Positions 1 to 11,000 of a DNA stretch of 64,000 nucleotides are shown piece by piece; the stretch's first letter is position 1; every line of letters starts with the position of its first letter. A program made the position numbers and the translations under genes. The stretch lies in the NCBI GenBank assembly GCA_964030475.1, contig CAXIPT010000001.1, positions 14,574,769 to 14,638,768 on the forward strand, given 5' to 3'. The stretch is from Tethya wilhelma. Taxonomy: Eukaryota > Porifera > Demospongiae > Tethyida > Tethyidae. Under the pieces are notes generated by a model. That model had not been told where the DNA came from. It saw only the letters and a list, made by a program, of their open reading frames with translations, and did not search any database.

Positions 1-1620
1 TTTCTGAAATCTGCTGGAGCAAAGAAATCATCTGAACTCACCATGGAAGATGCAATCAAAGAATCCCAACGTCAAACAGACCTAGAGAGTACTTATGACA
101 TATCAAGAACAGAAGGATCTGATGCTGAATTGTACAACAAGAGTGCACCATTGAGGATGCTGTATAAGACACTAGAAGAGAATCTGAAGCAAGAAATGCA
201 GGTCGAGTTGCAGTCAGTTCGTAATTTGAATGTAGATGAATTGGTGGCCAACTCAATGCAACGTAAAGAACTAGCAAAGTTCAAGAAAACTGGCAGTAGG
301 ATCTTGTGTCTGGATGGTGGTGGTCTCAGAGGCCTCATTGAGATTGATCTCCTGCATCAACTTGAGGTAGCAACAGGAAAGAAAATTGTGGATCTGTTTG
401 ACTGGATTGTTGGGACATCAACAGGTGGTGTGTTAGCACTAGGCCTTGTGTATGGTAAGTGAAATTGCATATTATATATTATTGTCCTAAGAATGTAAAG
501 TGAGTAGCCCATTGTGACTATAATGTAACAATTATAATTGCTGATCATGTGCACTTGCAATAAATACACATTGACAATATAATATAGGTCAGTTGTCATT
601 GACTGACCTGCGTAGACTCTACTTTAAACTGAAAGAGGATGTGTTCTCCAAACCTAAGCTTGGTGTTGCTTACAATACTGACAGGCTTGAAGAGATCTTG
701 AAGGATCAACTGGGCACTGAGATCAAGATGAGTGATGTTAAACATCCAAAGTACGTAAGTCTCACACGATATAATTTTGACTTTGCATATTACTTATTCT
801 GTATAGCACAACAGCTTAAATTTTCTTAACAAAATTATCACTTTATAGAGTAGTTGTCACTGCTGTTCACAAGAAGACCACTCCACTACAGCTCCACTTC
901 TTCAACAACTGCTTTGATGATGATTTGAATGACGGTAAATAGTTACACAGTTATAATTGACTTGCTTGAGTTTGTTGTTTTTCTTTGCAGAGAAAGTCTG
1001 GAAAGTAGCCAGATGTACATCCGGAGGGCCAGTTCTTTTCAATGAGTGTGATGACTATGTTGATGGAGGTGTTCTCGCTAACAACCCAACTGAACAAGGA
1101 ATAACTAAAATTCAAAATTACCACCTGGAGAAAAGTGAAAAGCTTCCCATATCATTGATAGTCTCGTTCGGCACTGGAGTGAACCCAGATCAGAAACTGG
1201 GGAGTGTAGATGTACTTGGAAAGGATCTGTTGCATGTCAAGAATCGAGTTGGAAATCTCATGGAACTCTTTGCTAAGGCAGTGAGTCATACTCTAATGCA
1301 AATGCAAAACAGAATAATAATTATTATTATTAATTTATGGCTAATAATTATGAATAAGTGTGTGTATATTTCTGTTACAGCTGGGAGAGTCTGAAATGGT
1401 AGCAAAAAGCTGTGAGAGAAATTTTGCTGAGCAAGGAATTCCCTACTATCGTGTTAGCCCACATCTAAATGAAGCCATATCAGCAGGCAAGACTGATCAG
1501 AGGAAACTGCTTGAAATGATCTTGCTAACTCGTGAACAAACACAGAAAGAGATATCCAAGATAGCCAAACTGCTTGTCAGTACTGTTGAAAAACATTCTG
1601 CTTCTTTTGAAATAGCATGA
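1..1620 (+). CDS. Patatin-like phospholipase (iPLA2 type), 5' part outside the window
   Basis: Lipid acyl hydrolase of the patatin/iPLA2 family. Exons read as 1-454, 588-750, 849-934, 991-1280 and 1381-1620 (TGA), all with GT..AG borders and one open frame. The first exon carries the oxyanion motif DGGGLRGL and the nucleophile elbow GTSTG (Ser near base 420). The exon at 991 carries the catalytic Asp in YVDGGVLANNP, so the Ser-Asp dyad is intact. The frame is open at base 1 and matches sequence that in the next gene lies downstream of ankyrin repeats, so the true start and probable ankyrin part lie left of the window. No signal peptide or membrane segment is seen in the part present. It is a tandem paralog of the gene at 1917-4666, with matching exon borders and near-identical active-site exons. 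Substrate cannot be told from sequence. Confidence 0.85.
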
Positions 1621-1916
1621 AACAGCTAGTGCTGACCATGCACGCAGTAGGTTAATATTCAGTGCACATGTGTCAGAATTTTTCATGTATTGATGTATGT
1701 ATGTACGTTGTATCTATGGATTGTCTTTGTAATTGCTGTACAATAGATAATCATATTCATTATTAATCATGACGTACACCGTACATTGCATGGGAGAAAG
1801 GCGTGGCACATTGGTATTTCAAGTCACTGAACTGTGCACTCTGCATCTGGCCAATTGTTAGTTTACCTGGTAAACTATAAGAGTCTATACCCGGCTTAAG
1901 AAAGGAACTAAACAGT

Positions 1917-4666
1917 ATGGCTGCTAAGACTCCAGCATCTGGTTCTGCTCACGATCAGGTAAAAGAGAATTTAACAAAGTTGATTTTGCTGTGTCTATAT
2001 GTTTTGTGCTCTTTTTTTTTGCTCTGCTTGGATGCTCTATTCATTGATCAGTCACAAAAGTATGTCTATGAACATATTCACTTTTAGTTGGTTGGTGAAG
2101 TTCCAGCAGGAAAAGATATTGATAAACTACACAATCCTAAAAATGCAGTGGTAAGTAATAATTATTAATTGAATTGAATGCTGAGAGAGAAAGATATCCC
2201 AGAAAAAATCTGGGACTCAGCTAGGAATCGAACCCAAGACCTCCCGATTGCTAGTCAGGTGCTCTTACCACTAATTATTAGTACTTGCCTATCATGCCAT
2301 GTAATACAAAATCTTGTTGACTATTAATGTCCCATCCGATTGAGTGCCACATTAATTATTCATATATTGTCTGGGACTGAAGTACATATGTTGAAGTATT
2401 ATTGACCTCAACTGAGCACTGCTGAGACATCACCAAGGCTATTATAATCTTCAACTTTAATTTGACACATGCACATGTCACATGGTTCACACACATAGTC
2501 ATTGGCTTCCTTCCTTACTGGGAAAGGGAAACAGCTGGATCCAAATGCCATTGATGTCTACAAAGGGGGTGCACCGATTCACTCCATTATCAACAGTGAT
2601 AGGTCAGACAAATTTGAAGTACTTTATACTCTTCTTGTCAATGCCCAAATTGATGTTGATTTGACTGGTCTGGATGTGGATGGAAGGACCGCTCTTCACT
2701 GTGCTGTACTAGTAAGTGGTATTATTAAGTTACATAGAAACTTGCATCGATCCTTCTCAACATACCTTACTGTCAGTGTAGTATCATACTATGCCGTATA
2801 GTAGTAGTCTATGTAAGGAATCTAAACTCACAATAATTATCACACATCAATCAGTCATATAATTGCAGCTGTGCGTTTTTACAGATGAATGACTTGGAAT
2901 GTGCCACTCTCCTAGTCACATTTGGAGCTAACACTAGTCCATTGGATATGCGTGGTCGTACTCCACTTGACCTTGCACTCATCATTAGTAATGACCGCCG
3001 TCTCAGATACAGGCAACTGAAATCCTGGGTGCAGGTGTCAATTGAGGAACAGAAACCCTTGCCACCTGATGATGGCAGTATGGCACAAGAAGAAGTACCA
3101 TACCAGAAAGTCGATTCAGAGATGATTCACTTCATGAAATCTGTTGGAGGAAAGAGATCACGTGTGCTAAGAATAGAACAAGAATCACTGAAATATCATA
3201 TGGACAAATTTTGCCCATTCAATCTAGAATTGTACAATCGTGGAGCACAAATGAGAGAATTATACAAGAACTTGGAAGAGGAGATGCAAAGAGAAGCGGA
3301 GAAAAATCTCTCACTTGATTCGGATCACGATATAGCCAACCAAAAACAGACCAGAGAAGTTTCAAGGTTCAGAAAAACTGGCAGTAGGATCTTATGTCTG
3401 GATGGTGGAGGTCTCAGAGGTCTCATTGAGATTGATCTCCTGCATCAACTTGAAGTAGCAACAGGAAAGAAAATTGTGGATCTTTTTGACTGGATTGTTG
3501 GAACATCTACTGGGGCTGTAATAGCACTAGGCCTTGTGTATGGTAAGTCCTGGTAGCTAGGGGACCTGAGCTGGGTATTGTAAGATTTAAAATTTCAAGG
3601 ATATAATATCAGATAATATTGTGCATGCACAGGTGGATTAACTTTGCCTGAGCTGCGTAGACTCTTCTTTAAACTCAAGGATGATGTGTTTTCTAAGCCT
3701 AAATTTGGATATTTCTTTGATACTGATACACTTGAAGCTATCCTAAAAGGTCAACTAGGCTCTAAAGTCAAGATGAGTGATGTGAAATATCCGAAGTAAG
3801 CATGGCTGGAGCCTAATACATTGTCACGATGAACCTAAATTTGTATTGTCAATTACACAACTCTTAATTATTACTCAGATTAGTTATTTCTGCTGTCAAT
3901 AAGAAGAGCACTCCGCTACAACTCGACTATTTCAACAATTGCTTTGATGATCACTTAAGCAATGGTAAGAAAGGCAATAATGTAACATACAAGTTGCTAT
4001 AGCCTTAATAATAATACATGAGTTTGCTTATTCATGTTCTTTACAGAAGAAGTCTGGAAAGTAGCCAGATGTACATCCGGAGGGCCAATTCTTTTTGAGG
4101 AGTGTAATGACTATGTTGATGGAGGTGTTCTTGCTAACAACCCAACTGAACTTGGAGTAGCCAAAATTCAAAACTACCACCTACAGAAAGGTGAAAAGCT
4201 TCCCATATCATTGGTGGTCTCATTTGGCACTGGAGTGAACCCCAACAAGAAACTGGGAAGTGTGGATGTTGCAGCTGGTTTGCTAAAAGTAAAGGGCCGA
4301 GTTGGGAATCTCATGGAACTTTTATCTAGTGCAGTAAGTAGTGAAGTAATGATTAAAGATTGTTATAATACTATAGCAGCTACATTAATACTTGGCTATT
4401 ATTGTTTTATGGTACAGCTTGGAGACCCTGAAATCACAGCAGAAACTTGCAAGAGAAGTTTTAATTCCCAAGGAATTCAGTACCATCGTGTTAGCCCTGA
4501 ACTGAGTGAAATCATATCATCGAGTGAGACTGATCACAAGAAACTAGTTGATATGATCCTACAAACTCGTCAAAAAACATTGAGGGAGATATCTGAGATT
4601 GTTGCTTGTCTTGTTCCCAGTGCATCTGAATCTGTTTCAGGTAGATCCACCCCTATACCACCATAG
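1917..4666 (+). CDS. Ankyrin-patatin phospholipase (iPLA2 type), complete
   Basis: Complete paralog of the preceding gene. Exons read as 1917-1958 (ATG), 2088-2150, 2499-2711, 2885-3542, 3633-3795, 3879-3964, 4047-4333 and 4418-4666 (TAG). The exons at 2499 and 2885 encode ankyrin-type repeats (DVDGRTALHCAVL, then DMRGRTPLDLAL). A linker follows, then the patatin domain with DGGGLRGL, GTSTG and YVDGGVLANNP. The order ankyrin then patatin is that of group VI calcium-independent phospholipase A2 (PLA2G6-like), though the ankyrin part is short here. The start was chosen because the 1917 ATG opens a short exon ending in a clean donor and stays in frame with the later exons. The product is probably cytosolic or membrane-peripheral. 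Intron 2 contains a tRNA-derived SINE. Confidence 0.85.
2206..2276 (-). repeat. tRNA-derived SINE fragment
   Basis: On the minus strand this reads like a tRNA body. An A-box-like AGTGGTAAGAGC is followed by an anticodon-type stem-loop (stem CCTGA/TCGGG, loop CTAGCAA) and a B box GGTTCGATTCC. The acceptor stem does not pair properly, and the sequence continues into an unrelated T-rich tail. This fits a tRNA-derived SINE better than a working tRNA gene. It lies in intron 2 of the ankyrin-patatin gene, antisense to it. Confidence 0.6.
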
Positions 4667-4936
4667 TGTTATATAACAGAGTGTAACTTTGGGAAAGTTT
4701 TAACTTGAAATTTTACCTATTGTTTGAAAAGGTCACATAATTTTATACACTATTAGTAATGTTTGTAATTAATTAGCATACGGTACTTAACAATGCTAGC
4801 ATTGGATGTCACTCAGTCCATTGCATGGTTAGTTTCACTCTGACAAAGAATAAACTTCTGCTTTAAATACAGCTTTCAGCTGCCTATCAGGATCCAAGTT
4901 ACATAATCATGGAATATACTCTCACCTGCAGTCTGA

Positions 4937-5944
4937 TTATATCTTGTGTCTTAATGATCTCATTTCTCTCTGAGTCCTCTCCCTCTTCCATGCTTGCCAC
5001 ATTTCAGTGTAATCTTCAAAACCCAGTTTTGCTGTAATAATTTCTTTCCACTGCTCTTTAAGTTCTTGCTTCACATCTGGAGGCAGGACCATCCCACCTT
5101 CTCCAGAGTGTCCTCCACCTTTGCGTACACGACTAGTGCAGTCTGATTTAGCTGGTGGGTCATCACCAATCATTTCAGCTAACCTTAAGGTAAGTTCGTA
5201 AGACAAAAATTTGCTACCCGCATGTCGAGCCATTTCAGCATGTGTTGTAGAGTGGACCACACGACTTATCACCTCCTCACTGCAATCTACACCTATAAAC
5301 TTTGCAATGCGACGCACACATCTAGTGTGATCTTCTATCAGGTCATTGAAGAACAAGAGCAGGATGTCCTGATCGTGACGATGCTTCCACCAATCAAGCA
5401 ACGAACGGAGATAAACCTTCATATGACCCTTGACAAATATGTTACAATAGATTGGCAAAGTGACTCTTCCTTTGAACGATAATTGGGTATCTAAATATCT
5501 ATACCCTGACAACAGCATATCACTTGGCTCTCTCATACACGTAATCAATCTCCCTCCTTTAGCCACCTTTGAGTATGGTGAGTGATTCACAAAAACACGT
5601 GGTATAGCTGGTTGGGGTCTAGTGTTAGGATCATACCCTAGTACACTGCTCAACTCAAGCCAGGTAACAACGTCCTCCTGAATCTCAAAATCGGGTTCAG
5701 TACCTCCCATGCGCAGTTGGTGGCAAATGTGCGTCAGCCAGGTTGTACCACTTTTAGGTGGAGTGGCCACAGTCACATCACTGGGATGTGGAGTAAACTT
5801 CACAGTACAATAAAATCTTCGACTAAACAGAATCCTTATTCTTCTATGCGCCTCTTGAGCTTGCTGTTCTGGTGTCCATTCTTTTGCCTTCACCCATTCT
5901 GGGGCTGGCAGTGGGGGGATCCGAGCAATGGAAGAATTATTCAT
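4937..5944 (-). CDS. Cytosolic-type sulfotransferase, single exon
   Basis: Transfers sulfuryl from PAPS to a small acceptor (Sulfotransfer_1 family, SULT-like). From the ATG at 5944 it is about 335 residues, close to or slightly longer than usual for cytosolic SULTs. The 5'-phosphosulfate loop is PPKSGTTWLTH near residue 60. The 3'-phosphate site appears as CMREPSDMLLSGYRYL. The C-terminal RKGGGHSGEGG stands where SULTs have RKGxxGDWK, so that motif is divergent. The frame is open 30 bases further upstream but only to a TTG codon, so the internal ATG (MNNSSIARIPP) is preferred. There is no signal peptide or TM segment. It has no introns, unlike most neighbours. It is divergent with the methyltransferase gene at 6101, only 156 bp away. 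Acceptor unknown. Confidence 0.85.
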   Translation of the reverse strand: MNNSSIARIPPLPAPEWVKAKEWTPEQQAQEAHRRIRILFSRRFYCTVKFTPHPSDVTVATPPKSGTTWLTHICHQLRMGGTEPDFEIQEDVVTWLELSSVLGYDPNTRPQPAIPRVFVNHSPYSKVAKGGRLITCMREPSDMLLSGYRYLDTQLSFKGRVTLPIYCNIFVKGHMKVYLRSLLDWWKHRHDQDILLLFFNDLIEDHTRCVRRIAKFIGVDCSEEVISRVVHSTTHAEMARHAGSKFLSYELTLRLAEMIGDDPPAKSDCTSRVRKGGGHSGEGGMVLPPDVKQELKEQWKEIITAKLGFEDYTEMWQAWKRERTQREMRSLRHKI

Positions 5945-6100
5945 CTTAAATTTAGTTTGTGTCTTTGTCGACAACAGGAGCCTTCAAGGCTTCAGTCTTG
6001 ACACACCCCTGCCCCTCTAATAACATGCACTCTGACCTTTTACTCTATTAAAATAGTCCACGTGGCCGGAGCTAAAGGGTCAAACAAGAGGGCCTACAGA
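5945..6100. promoter_or_regulatory. Shared divergent promoter region
   Basis: 156 bp separate the start codons of the sulfotransferase (-) and the methyltransferase (+), so both promoters must lie here or overlap the genes. No TATA box is evident. The assignment is by position only. Confidence 0.45.
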
Positions 6101-7535
6101 ATGAATCGTGAGCTTGCTGTGTATACTGCCTTGGGAGCAGCTACTGGAATAGGTGCAACTGCTATTACTGTGTATGTTGGGAGGAAACTGTGGCAGAGAT
6201 ATGGCAAGGTATAGGTAAACTTTACTGCATACAGAAAGTTTGTCCAACAATTTTTTTTACTCACACACTTTACCACAGCCATCCTCCAACCCATATGAAT
6301 TTGAAAAAATGGTAAACGAATACATGGGATTTCATTTCTGCCCTGGCAATGAATACATGAGCTACTCTTTCGGCCCAAAGGAAGCACTGGACTTTCCAAA
6401 ACGGTGTGCTGAGCTGTGCATAAAACACAAAGCAGTAAGTTAGATATCTTCAAGATAAAAAAATAACACTATTGATCTTGATTGTGGTATTAAAACAGGA
6501 AGGAGTATTGAACAGGGCTATTGATATTGGTTGTGCAGTGGGTCGTTCAAGCTTTGAACTGGCACGTGAGTTTGATGAAGTGGTTGCCATGGACTACTCT
6601 CAAGCCTTCATTGCCAAGTGCCAGGAGATGAAGATGACGGGAGAGGCAAAGTACAGCCTCGCTGTGGAGGGGGCTCTCACTGAGGAGAAAGTGGCTCGTG
6701 TGGACCCAGCCATTGTAAGGACAATAGAATGGTTTATGTCAAAGATGTAGCACAATGGGATGATTGGGATCACAATGCATGAGCTAGATCTCAAGTTTTT
6801 TTCAATGATTTTTTTATGAGGTCCAAGGGATTCATGTGCGAGGCAAGAGATAAATTAAACTATTATGATTGTAATTGTTGATATCTTCTATATTTCAGAA
6901 CCGTAGTAGGGTGCAGTTCACTGTAGGTGATGCTTGCAACCTTCCTGAGCTGGGTCGGTTTGGATGTGTGTTTGCAGGCAATCTCATTTGTCGTCTTCCT
7001 GAACCGATGAAGTTCTTTCAGAGAATGCCAGACATGGTTGTTCCGGGTGGAATTCTAGTCATTACATCACCTTATACATGGCTTGAGAGCTACACCCCCA
7101 AAGTGAGTGTCGAGTTTGAACAACCAATGTTAATGTTCATACCATTCAAGTTGTAAATTAGCCTTGAATAAGCATGTATAAGTTGTTCAAGCTAGATTCA
7201 CTTGAGTGCCTGCACAAGTAATATTGGGCGTGTTAGTTGCATGTACATATAAATGGCTATTGTCTGTTAGATGTGATTTGTGAAATTAATGACCAATATG
7301 TTGGTATACATTTCTGATTCCATAACATTTCATGTCTATTATACAGAGCAAGTGGATAGGTGGGTACACTAAGGATGGTGAAGATGTGAGAGGCATTGAC
7401 AGTCTTCAGCGTATCCTTGGCTCCCACTTCGAACTAGTTGAAAAACAGGATATGCCATTTCTCATCCGAGAGACCATTCGCAAGCACCAGTGGACTGTGG
7501 CTCATGCCACTGTCTGGAGGAGAAAAACTGACTGA
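6101..7535 (+). CDS. OvoA C-terminal-like SAM methyltransferase with N-terminal membrane anchor
   Basis: Exons read as 6101-6208 (ATG), 6279-6434, 6499-6714, 6899-7102 and 7347-7535 (TGA), giving about 290 residues. Residues 8-26 form a hydrophobic segment followed by basic residues (VGRKLWQRYGK), a likely single membrane anchor. The rest is a class I SAM methyltransferase: motif I is AIDIGCAVGRSSFELAREFD, then VVAMDYSQAFI, GDACNLPELG and PGGILVITSPYTWLE. The end is FLIRETIRKHQW...HATVWRR. These strings resemble what I recall of the putative 4-mercaptohistidine N1-methyltransferase family, the C-terminal domain of the ovothiol enzyme OvoA. In OvoA this domain is fused to a DinB/FGE sulfoxide synthase; neither is seen here or nearby. 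A role in ovothiol-like chemistry is inference from family resemblance. Confidence 0.75.
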
Positions 7536-7715
7536 AATTGATGTAATAGTATTATGTTTATTGCACAATCATTTTTGCTACAGGTAGAGCTATAGGCTAG
7601 CTGGGTCTAATGCGCAATTATTATTGTTGTCAAATTTGTTTTAAAAAAATTATAATTCTAGTTTGAGCATTATGATTACATTTATTCATGTAGAACATTG
7701 GATTACAATTACTCT

Positions 7716-9079
7716 TCATGTAATGTTAATAGCAGCACTAATGGTGTAGAGTGTCAGTAGACTGGAAAACACCATGTGTCCGAATGTCTGCAAAGAAACA
7801 GTGAACACGAAGATTTATGGTACACAAGTCATTAAAAATAATCATTATATACCATTCTTGAGCACAGCCACAAGAACACCACAAAGAGTGCACACAGAAA
7901 TGCCGTTGAGAGTGGTCTGGAGTGCCCTACACCTGTAGGCTCCTCACCACCCCTGAGGATGAGGATCAATATAGTACAATTTATGTCTACAAGATAGACA
8001 TGTACACATTAGAACTAGCCTCGTTCCCAGGCTCCCCATTCCTTAGGTGTAAGATAATTATATGGGGAGCCTAGTTCTAATGTGTACATGTGAAGAACAC
8101 TATTAGAAAAAATTAGAACACATTCCTTACTAACCAATGTAAGAGTTTAGCAAATGGGCTGACAACTCTTTGATGGAGCATACCCAGTACAAGACAAAGC
8201 CAGCAAAGTGTTCTCAAACCTGTGCGTGGAGAGAACAGAACACCTTGAAATTACACACCAGAATACCAACCTCTCCAAAGGTTATTCTGACACTGCACAC
8301 CATACCAAAAGTAATTGTATCCAAGAGTGGTTGCTCTATCTCCCAGACCATGTGTGGTAAGGGTGCCCACATGAAGAGACTAAACAATAGGCAGAGACAG
8401 ACCACAACAGAAGAGAATGAGTGATAGTAGACCTCAGGGATAACACAAAGACACATCTTCTTCACTGGTTTCACAGCTAAAAGCCTGAAAAAGTTGACGA
8501 CAATAAAAAAAATAAATTAAACACATCACTGTTGTCATGACTAGCTACTATGACATTGTGAGTTGTAATAGGTACCTTTGGATCACTCCAACAGGCAATA
8601 AGAGCAAACAATTGAGGTACTCCCATCCCTCAATGCAAGGTGGTCTGTGCCATTCAGGACTGTGATCCACAGAGAGAGGGAGAAACACTATGTCTGCCAC
8701 AAACCCACTAACCTGAACAAGTAACATAATACATTACAGCATCCATACAAAAATAAACCATTTGTAAGATTTGCTTTCAATATAGTGCAGCTTTACTTAC
8801 ACAGATAAATGTCAGCCAGCTCAACAGCCCACATACACAGGTAACAAACAGTCTCAGTTTTGATCTCTTGGTTGGATTTGCTTCCAATGATGGCTCAACA
8901 GACAGGGGCTCACTCTCCATTGCCTCGACATCAGCCGACAGATGGGCACTGCGACGAATGGATAAATTCCTACGAATCGCCTTGCCAAAGGGTCGTCGAA
9001 GAGTAACAGAGTCTTCAGGTTTGAGAGAACTCAAAGGTTGAGATGCATACATCTCAAGATTCTGATCTGGTGTGTCCAT
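7716..9079 (-). pseudogene. Nurim/MddA-like membrane methyltransferase paralog, probably inactive
   Basis: Same exon plan as the intact gene at 11001-12363. Exons run downward: about 9079-8797 (MDTPDQNLEM start, then a hydrophobic end), 8712-8578 (VDHSPEWHRPPC), 8484-8303 (MWAPLPHMVWEI), about 8215-8108, about 7948-7865 and about 7786-7716. The frame can be followed throughout, so it may still be expressed. However, the RHP motif of the paralog (GLYGFVRHPVYSF) is replaced by TGVGHSRPLS. The last exon stops after TFGHMVFSSLLTLYTI, before the paralog's EEPDLVKHLGPSYVKYM segment. Both losses hit the presumed SAM site. It also has an N-terminal extension of about 70 residues absent from the paralog. 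It could be a decaying duplicate or a membrane protein with a new non-enzymatic role. Confidence 0.55.
7998..8091. repeat. Small palindromic element (perfect 21-bp arms)
   Basis: Bases 7998-8018 and 8071-8091 are perfect reverse complements (arm begins ACATGTACACATTAG). Inside, GGCTCCCCAT and ATGGGGAGCC pair again, leaving a small loop. The motif TTCCCAGGCTC also occurs near 11265. This suggests a MITE-like element in an intron of the methyltransferase paralog. Confidence 0.6.
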
Positions 9080-9089
9080 AGGTTGTGAG

Positions 9090-9097
9090 TGTGTGTN

Positions 9098-9179
<82 letters not shown>
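9090..9179. repeat. (TG)n microsatellite
   Basis: About 90 bases of TG repeat with one N. It separates the start of the 7716-9079 gene from the end of the RhoGEF gene. Confidence 0.95.
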
Positions 9180-9180
<1 letters not shown>

Positions 9181-9195
9181 AGTGAAGATAAAGTG

Positions 9196-10504
9196 CTATG
9201 GAGCTAGGGAGAACACACAACCTTTCAGTGAGAGCATGTGACTGAAGAAGAGATCCCAAATGTCTTGTACCCACAAACGTTTCTCCTCATCAGTTTGTGC
9301 CATGAAGGTGAGGGTATGGTTCTTGCAGTACAGTTCAAACCTCATAGGGTGACCTTTGACATCCTCCCTGAGACTATAGTCCTTGGTCTTTAACAGAAAA
9401 GAATTTAAAACAACATAAAGAAGCCATCCTGTGGGATCAGGCACACACACATACCCTGTACACAGTCTTGAAGTCAAAGTACTCTGATCCAGCAATGCTT
9501 CCAACTTCTTTCTTTGGTTTTCTCTTCTTTGTTAGCAGGAGAGTGTCTTCAAAGAGAAAGACTCTTCTCTTTCGTAGCTTTGTTGCACAGACTAGAACCA
9601 AATCTCCTTGACGGACCAGCTTTCCTTACTCCTTAACACTGCTCTGATAAATATACAGAGGATAGAGTGCACATCATTAGATCTCAAGCCCACCGTCTCT
9701 CTCTTGATAGTTGCTAACACTAACCTTGAAACCTTTCAAGCACTCCAGTGCAAGAAGGTCATTGCCGTGACGAAGGGTAAAGTCAACAATTTTGAATGCA
9801 TGCTACACATACGTATGTACGATTTCAATACATACAATACCACTGTATTCACTATGGGGAAGCAACCACTGATATTAGTAAGTGTGTACCTGTAGCTTGT
9901 CAAAGTGATTCCTTTCATCGGTGTCAAGTTCGGTGGCTGAAAAGTGCTTCACAAGATCAGCTAGAAACTGCTTGTACTTGGTCATCCGTTGGAAAGGTCT
10001 AATAAGGTAGGAGCTAAGGGTAAACTGGTCTTCTAGTTGACGGGAAACTGCTCCAAAGAATTCCACCCCTCCTTCCTCCATGAGCTGTGACTGCTGGGGC
10101 ATGTCCTTGAAGTACAGGGAGTAGAGGAGAAGGTCCTCTTCGAAGGAGAGGAACACCTCGCCCAGTTTGAGAGGAGAGTCTTGGCAGGAGACCAAACCAG
10201 GCTGGATCACACTGCACACAATGAACATAGAGAAATGTGTTGGTATAATAAAAGTATCACTATTTCCCTAAGGTGGGGTGCATTAACTCCAGCCATTGAA
10301 CCTTTTGTTTATGTCCAGCAGCTGAGGTATAGTAGAGAAGACGTGGTTTCTTTTGCCGATGAGTTTCTTTGGTAGTTTCTCAACATTCTCCATGGCCGGC
10401 ATGTAGTCCTCCACCACTCTGGTTAGGTCTCTGAGGTATGTCTCTTCAGTTTCAATCAACTCATCCATTAGCTTCCTATACATATCATGCACAGGTATGG
10501 ACAT
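9196..10504 (-). CDS. Rho guanine nucleotide exchange factor (DH-PH)
   Basis: Tandem DH and PH domains typical of Dbl-family exchange factors, which load GTP on Rho GTPases. Exons run downward from 10504: about 10504-10290 (DH start: ELIETEETYLRDL, LIGKRNHVFSTIPQ), about 10217-9890 (SFEEDLLLYSLYF, SSYLIRPFQRMTKYKQFL), about 9803-9729 (VDFTLRHGNDLLALECLK), about 9626-9456 (LVRQGDLVLV, RRVFLFEDTLLLTKK) and about 9387-9196 (GHPMRFELYCKNHTLTF, ending DIWDLFFSHM). The RHGNDLLA and LVRQ wording resembles the Trio/Dbs/puratrophin group. The ATG at 10504 opens the exon, but an acceptor-like site (ATGTATAG) lies just inside it. An upstream exon is therefore possible, though the space before the next gene is only 500 bp. 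The protein is short for a RhoGEF. Confidence 0.75.
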
Positions 10505-10855
10505 AATGAATGAATGAATGAATGAATGCCAATAATGCTATTTTTTTAATGGCACTCAAGTAAACAACAAGTCTAGCATTATAAATTATTCAGAAGACCA
10601 TCATGCCTATCCTTACTACAATAATGGTCTCCTTTTATACTCTTTAGTGTATAGAAGCTGATACTATAATCATGGATACTCGGTAATGTTCAAATACACA
10701 ATGGCTATAAAATTCGTACAAGTTAAGGACACAACAGCATTGTTACAGCAATAAATATTTATGTAACAGTGTAGTTTTCTAACACAACCTCACCTTAGTA
10801 TTTCATATATGTACGATATGTACTTTGTTTCCCTTAAGCCCATGCAAAATTTAAG

Positions 10856-10900
<45 letters not shown>

Positions 10901-11000
10901 CATTTCAGATCATGTAGAAATAAATAACTCTTCACACCCAAGGAAAAAAGGAAAAAAAACAACAAAAGGTACAAAATATTTTCAATCTACATAACTTGTC
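10505..11000. repeat. Intergenic stretch with simple repeats
   Basis: About 500 bp between two minus-strand genes. It holds a short (AATG)n run at 10505-10528 and a (CA)n microsatellite at about 10859-10896. It probably contains the RhoGEF promoter and the 3' flank of the methyltransferase at 11001. No further coding signal seen. Confidence 0.6.

Noticed and set aside
8777..9274. Long frame with a His-Thr run (HTHTHT) on the minus strand
   Set aside because: The repeat is a translated TG microsatellite. Only the part below 9079 is taken as coding.
9875..10217. Alternative frames over the DH domain
   Set aside because: Frame shadows. The frame with RPFQRMTKYKQF is the real one.
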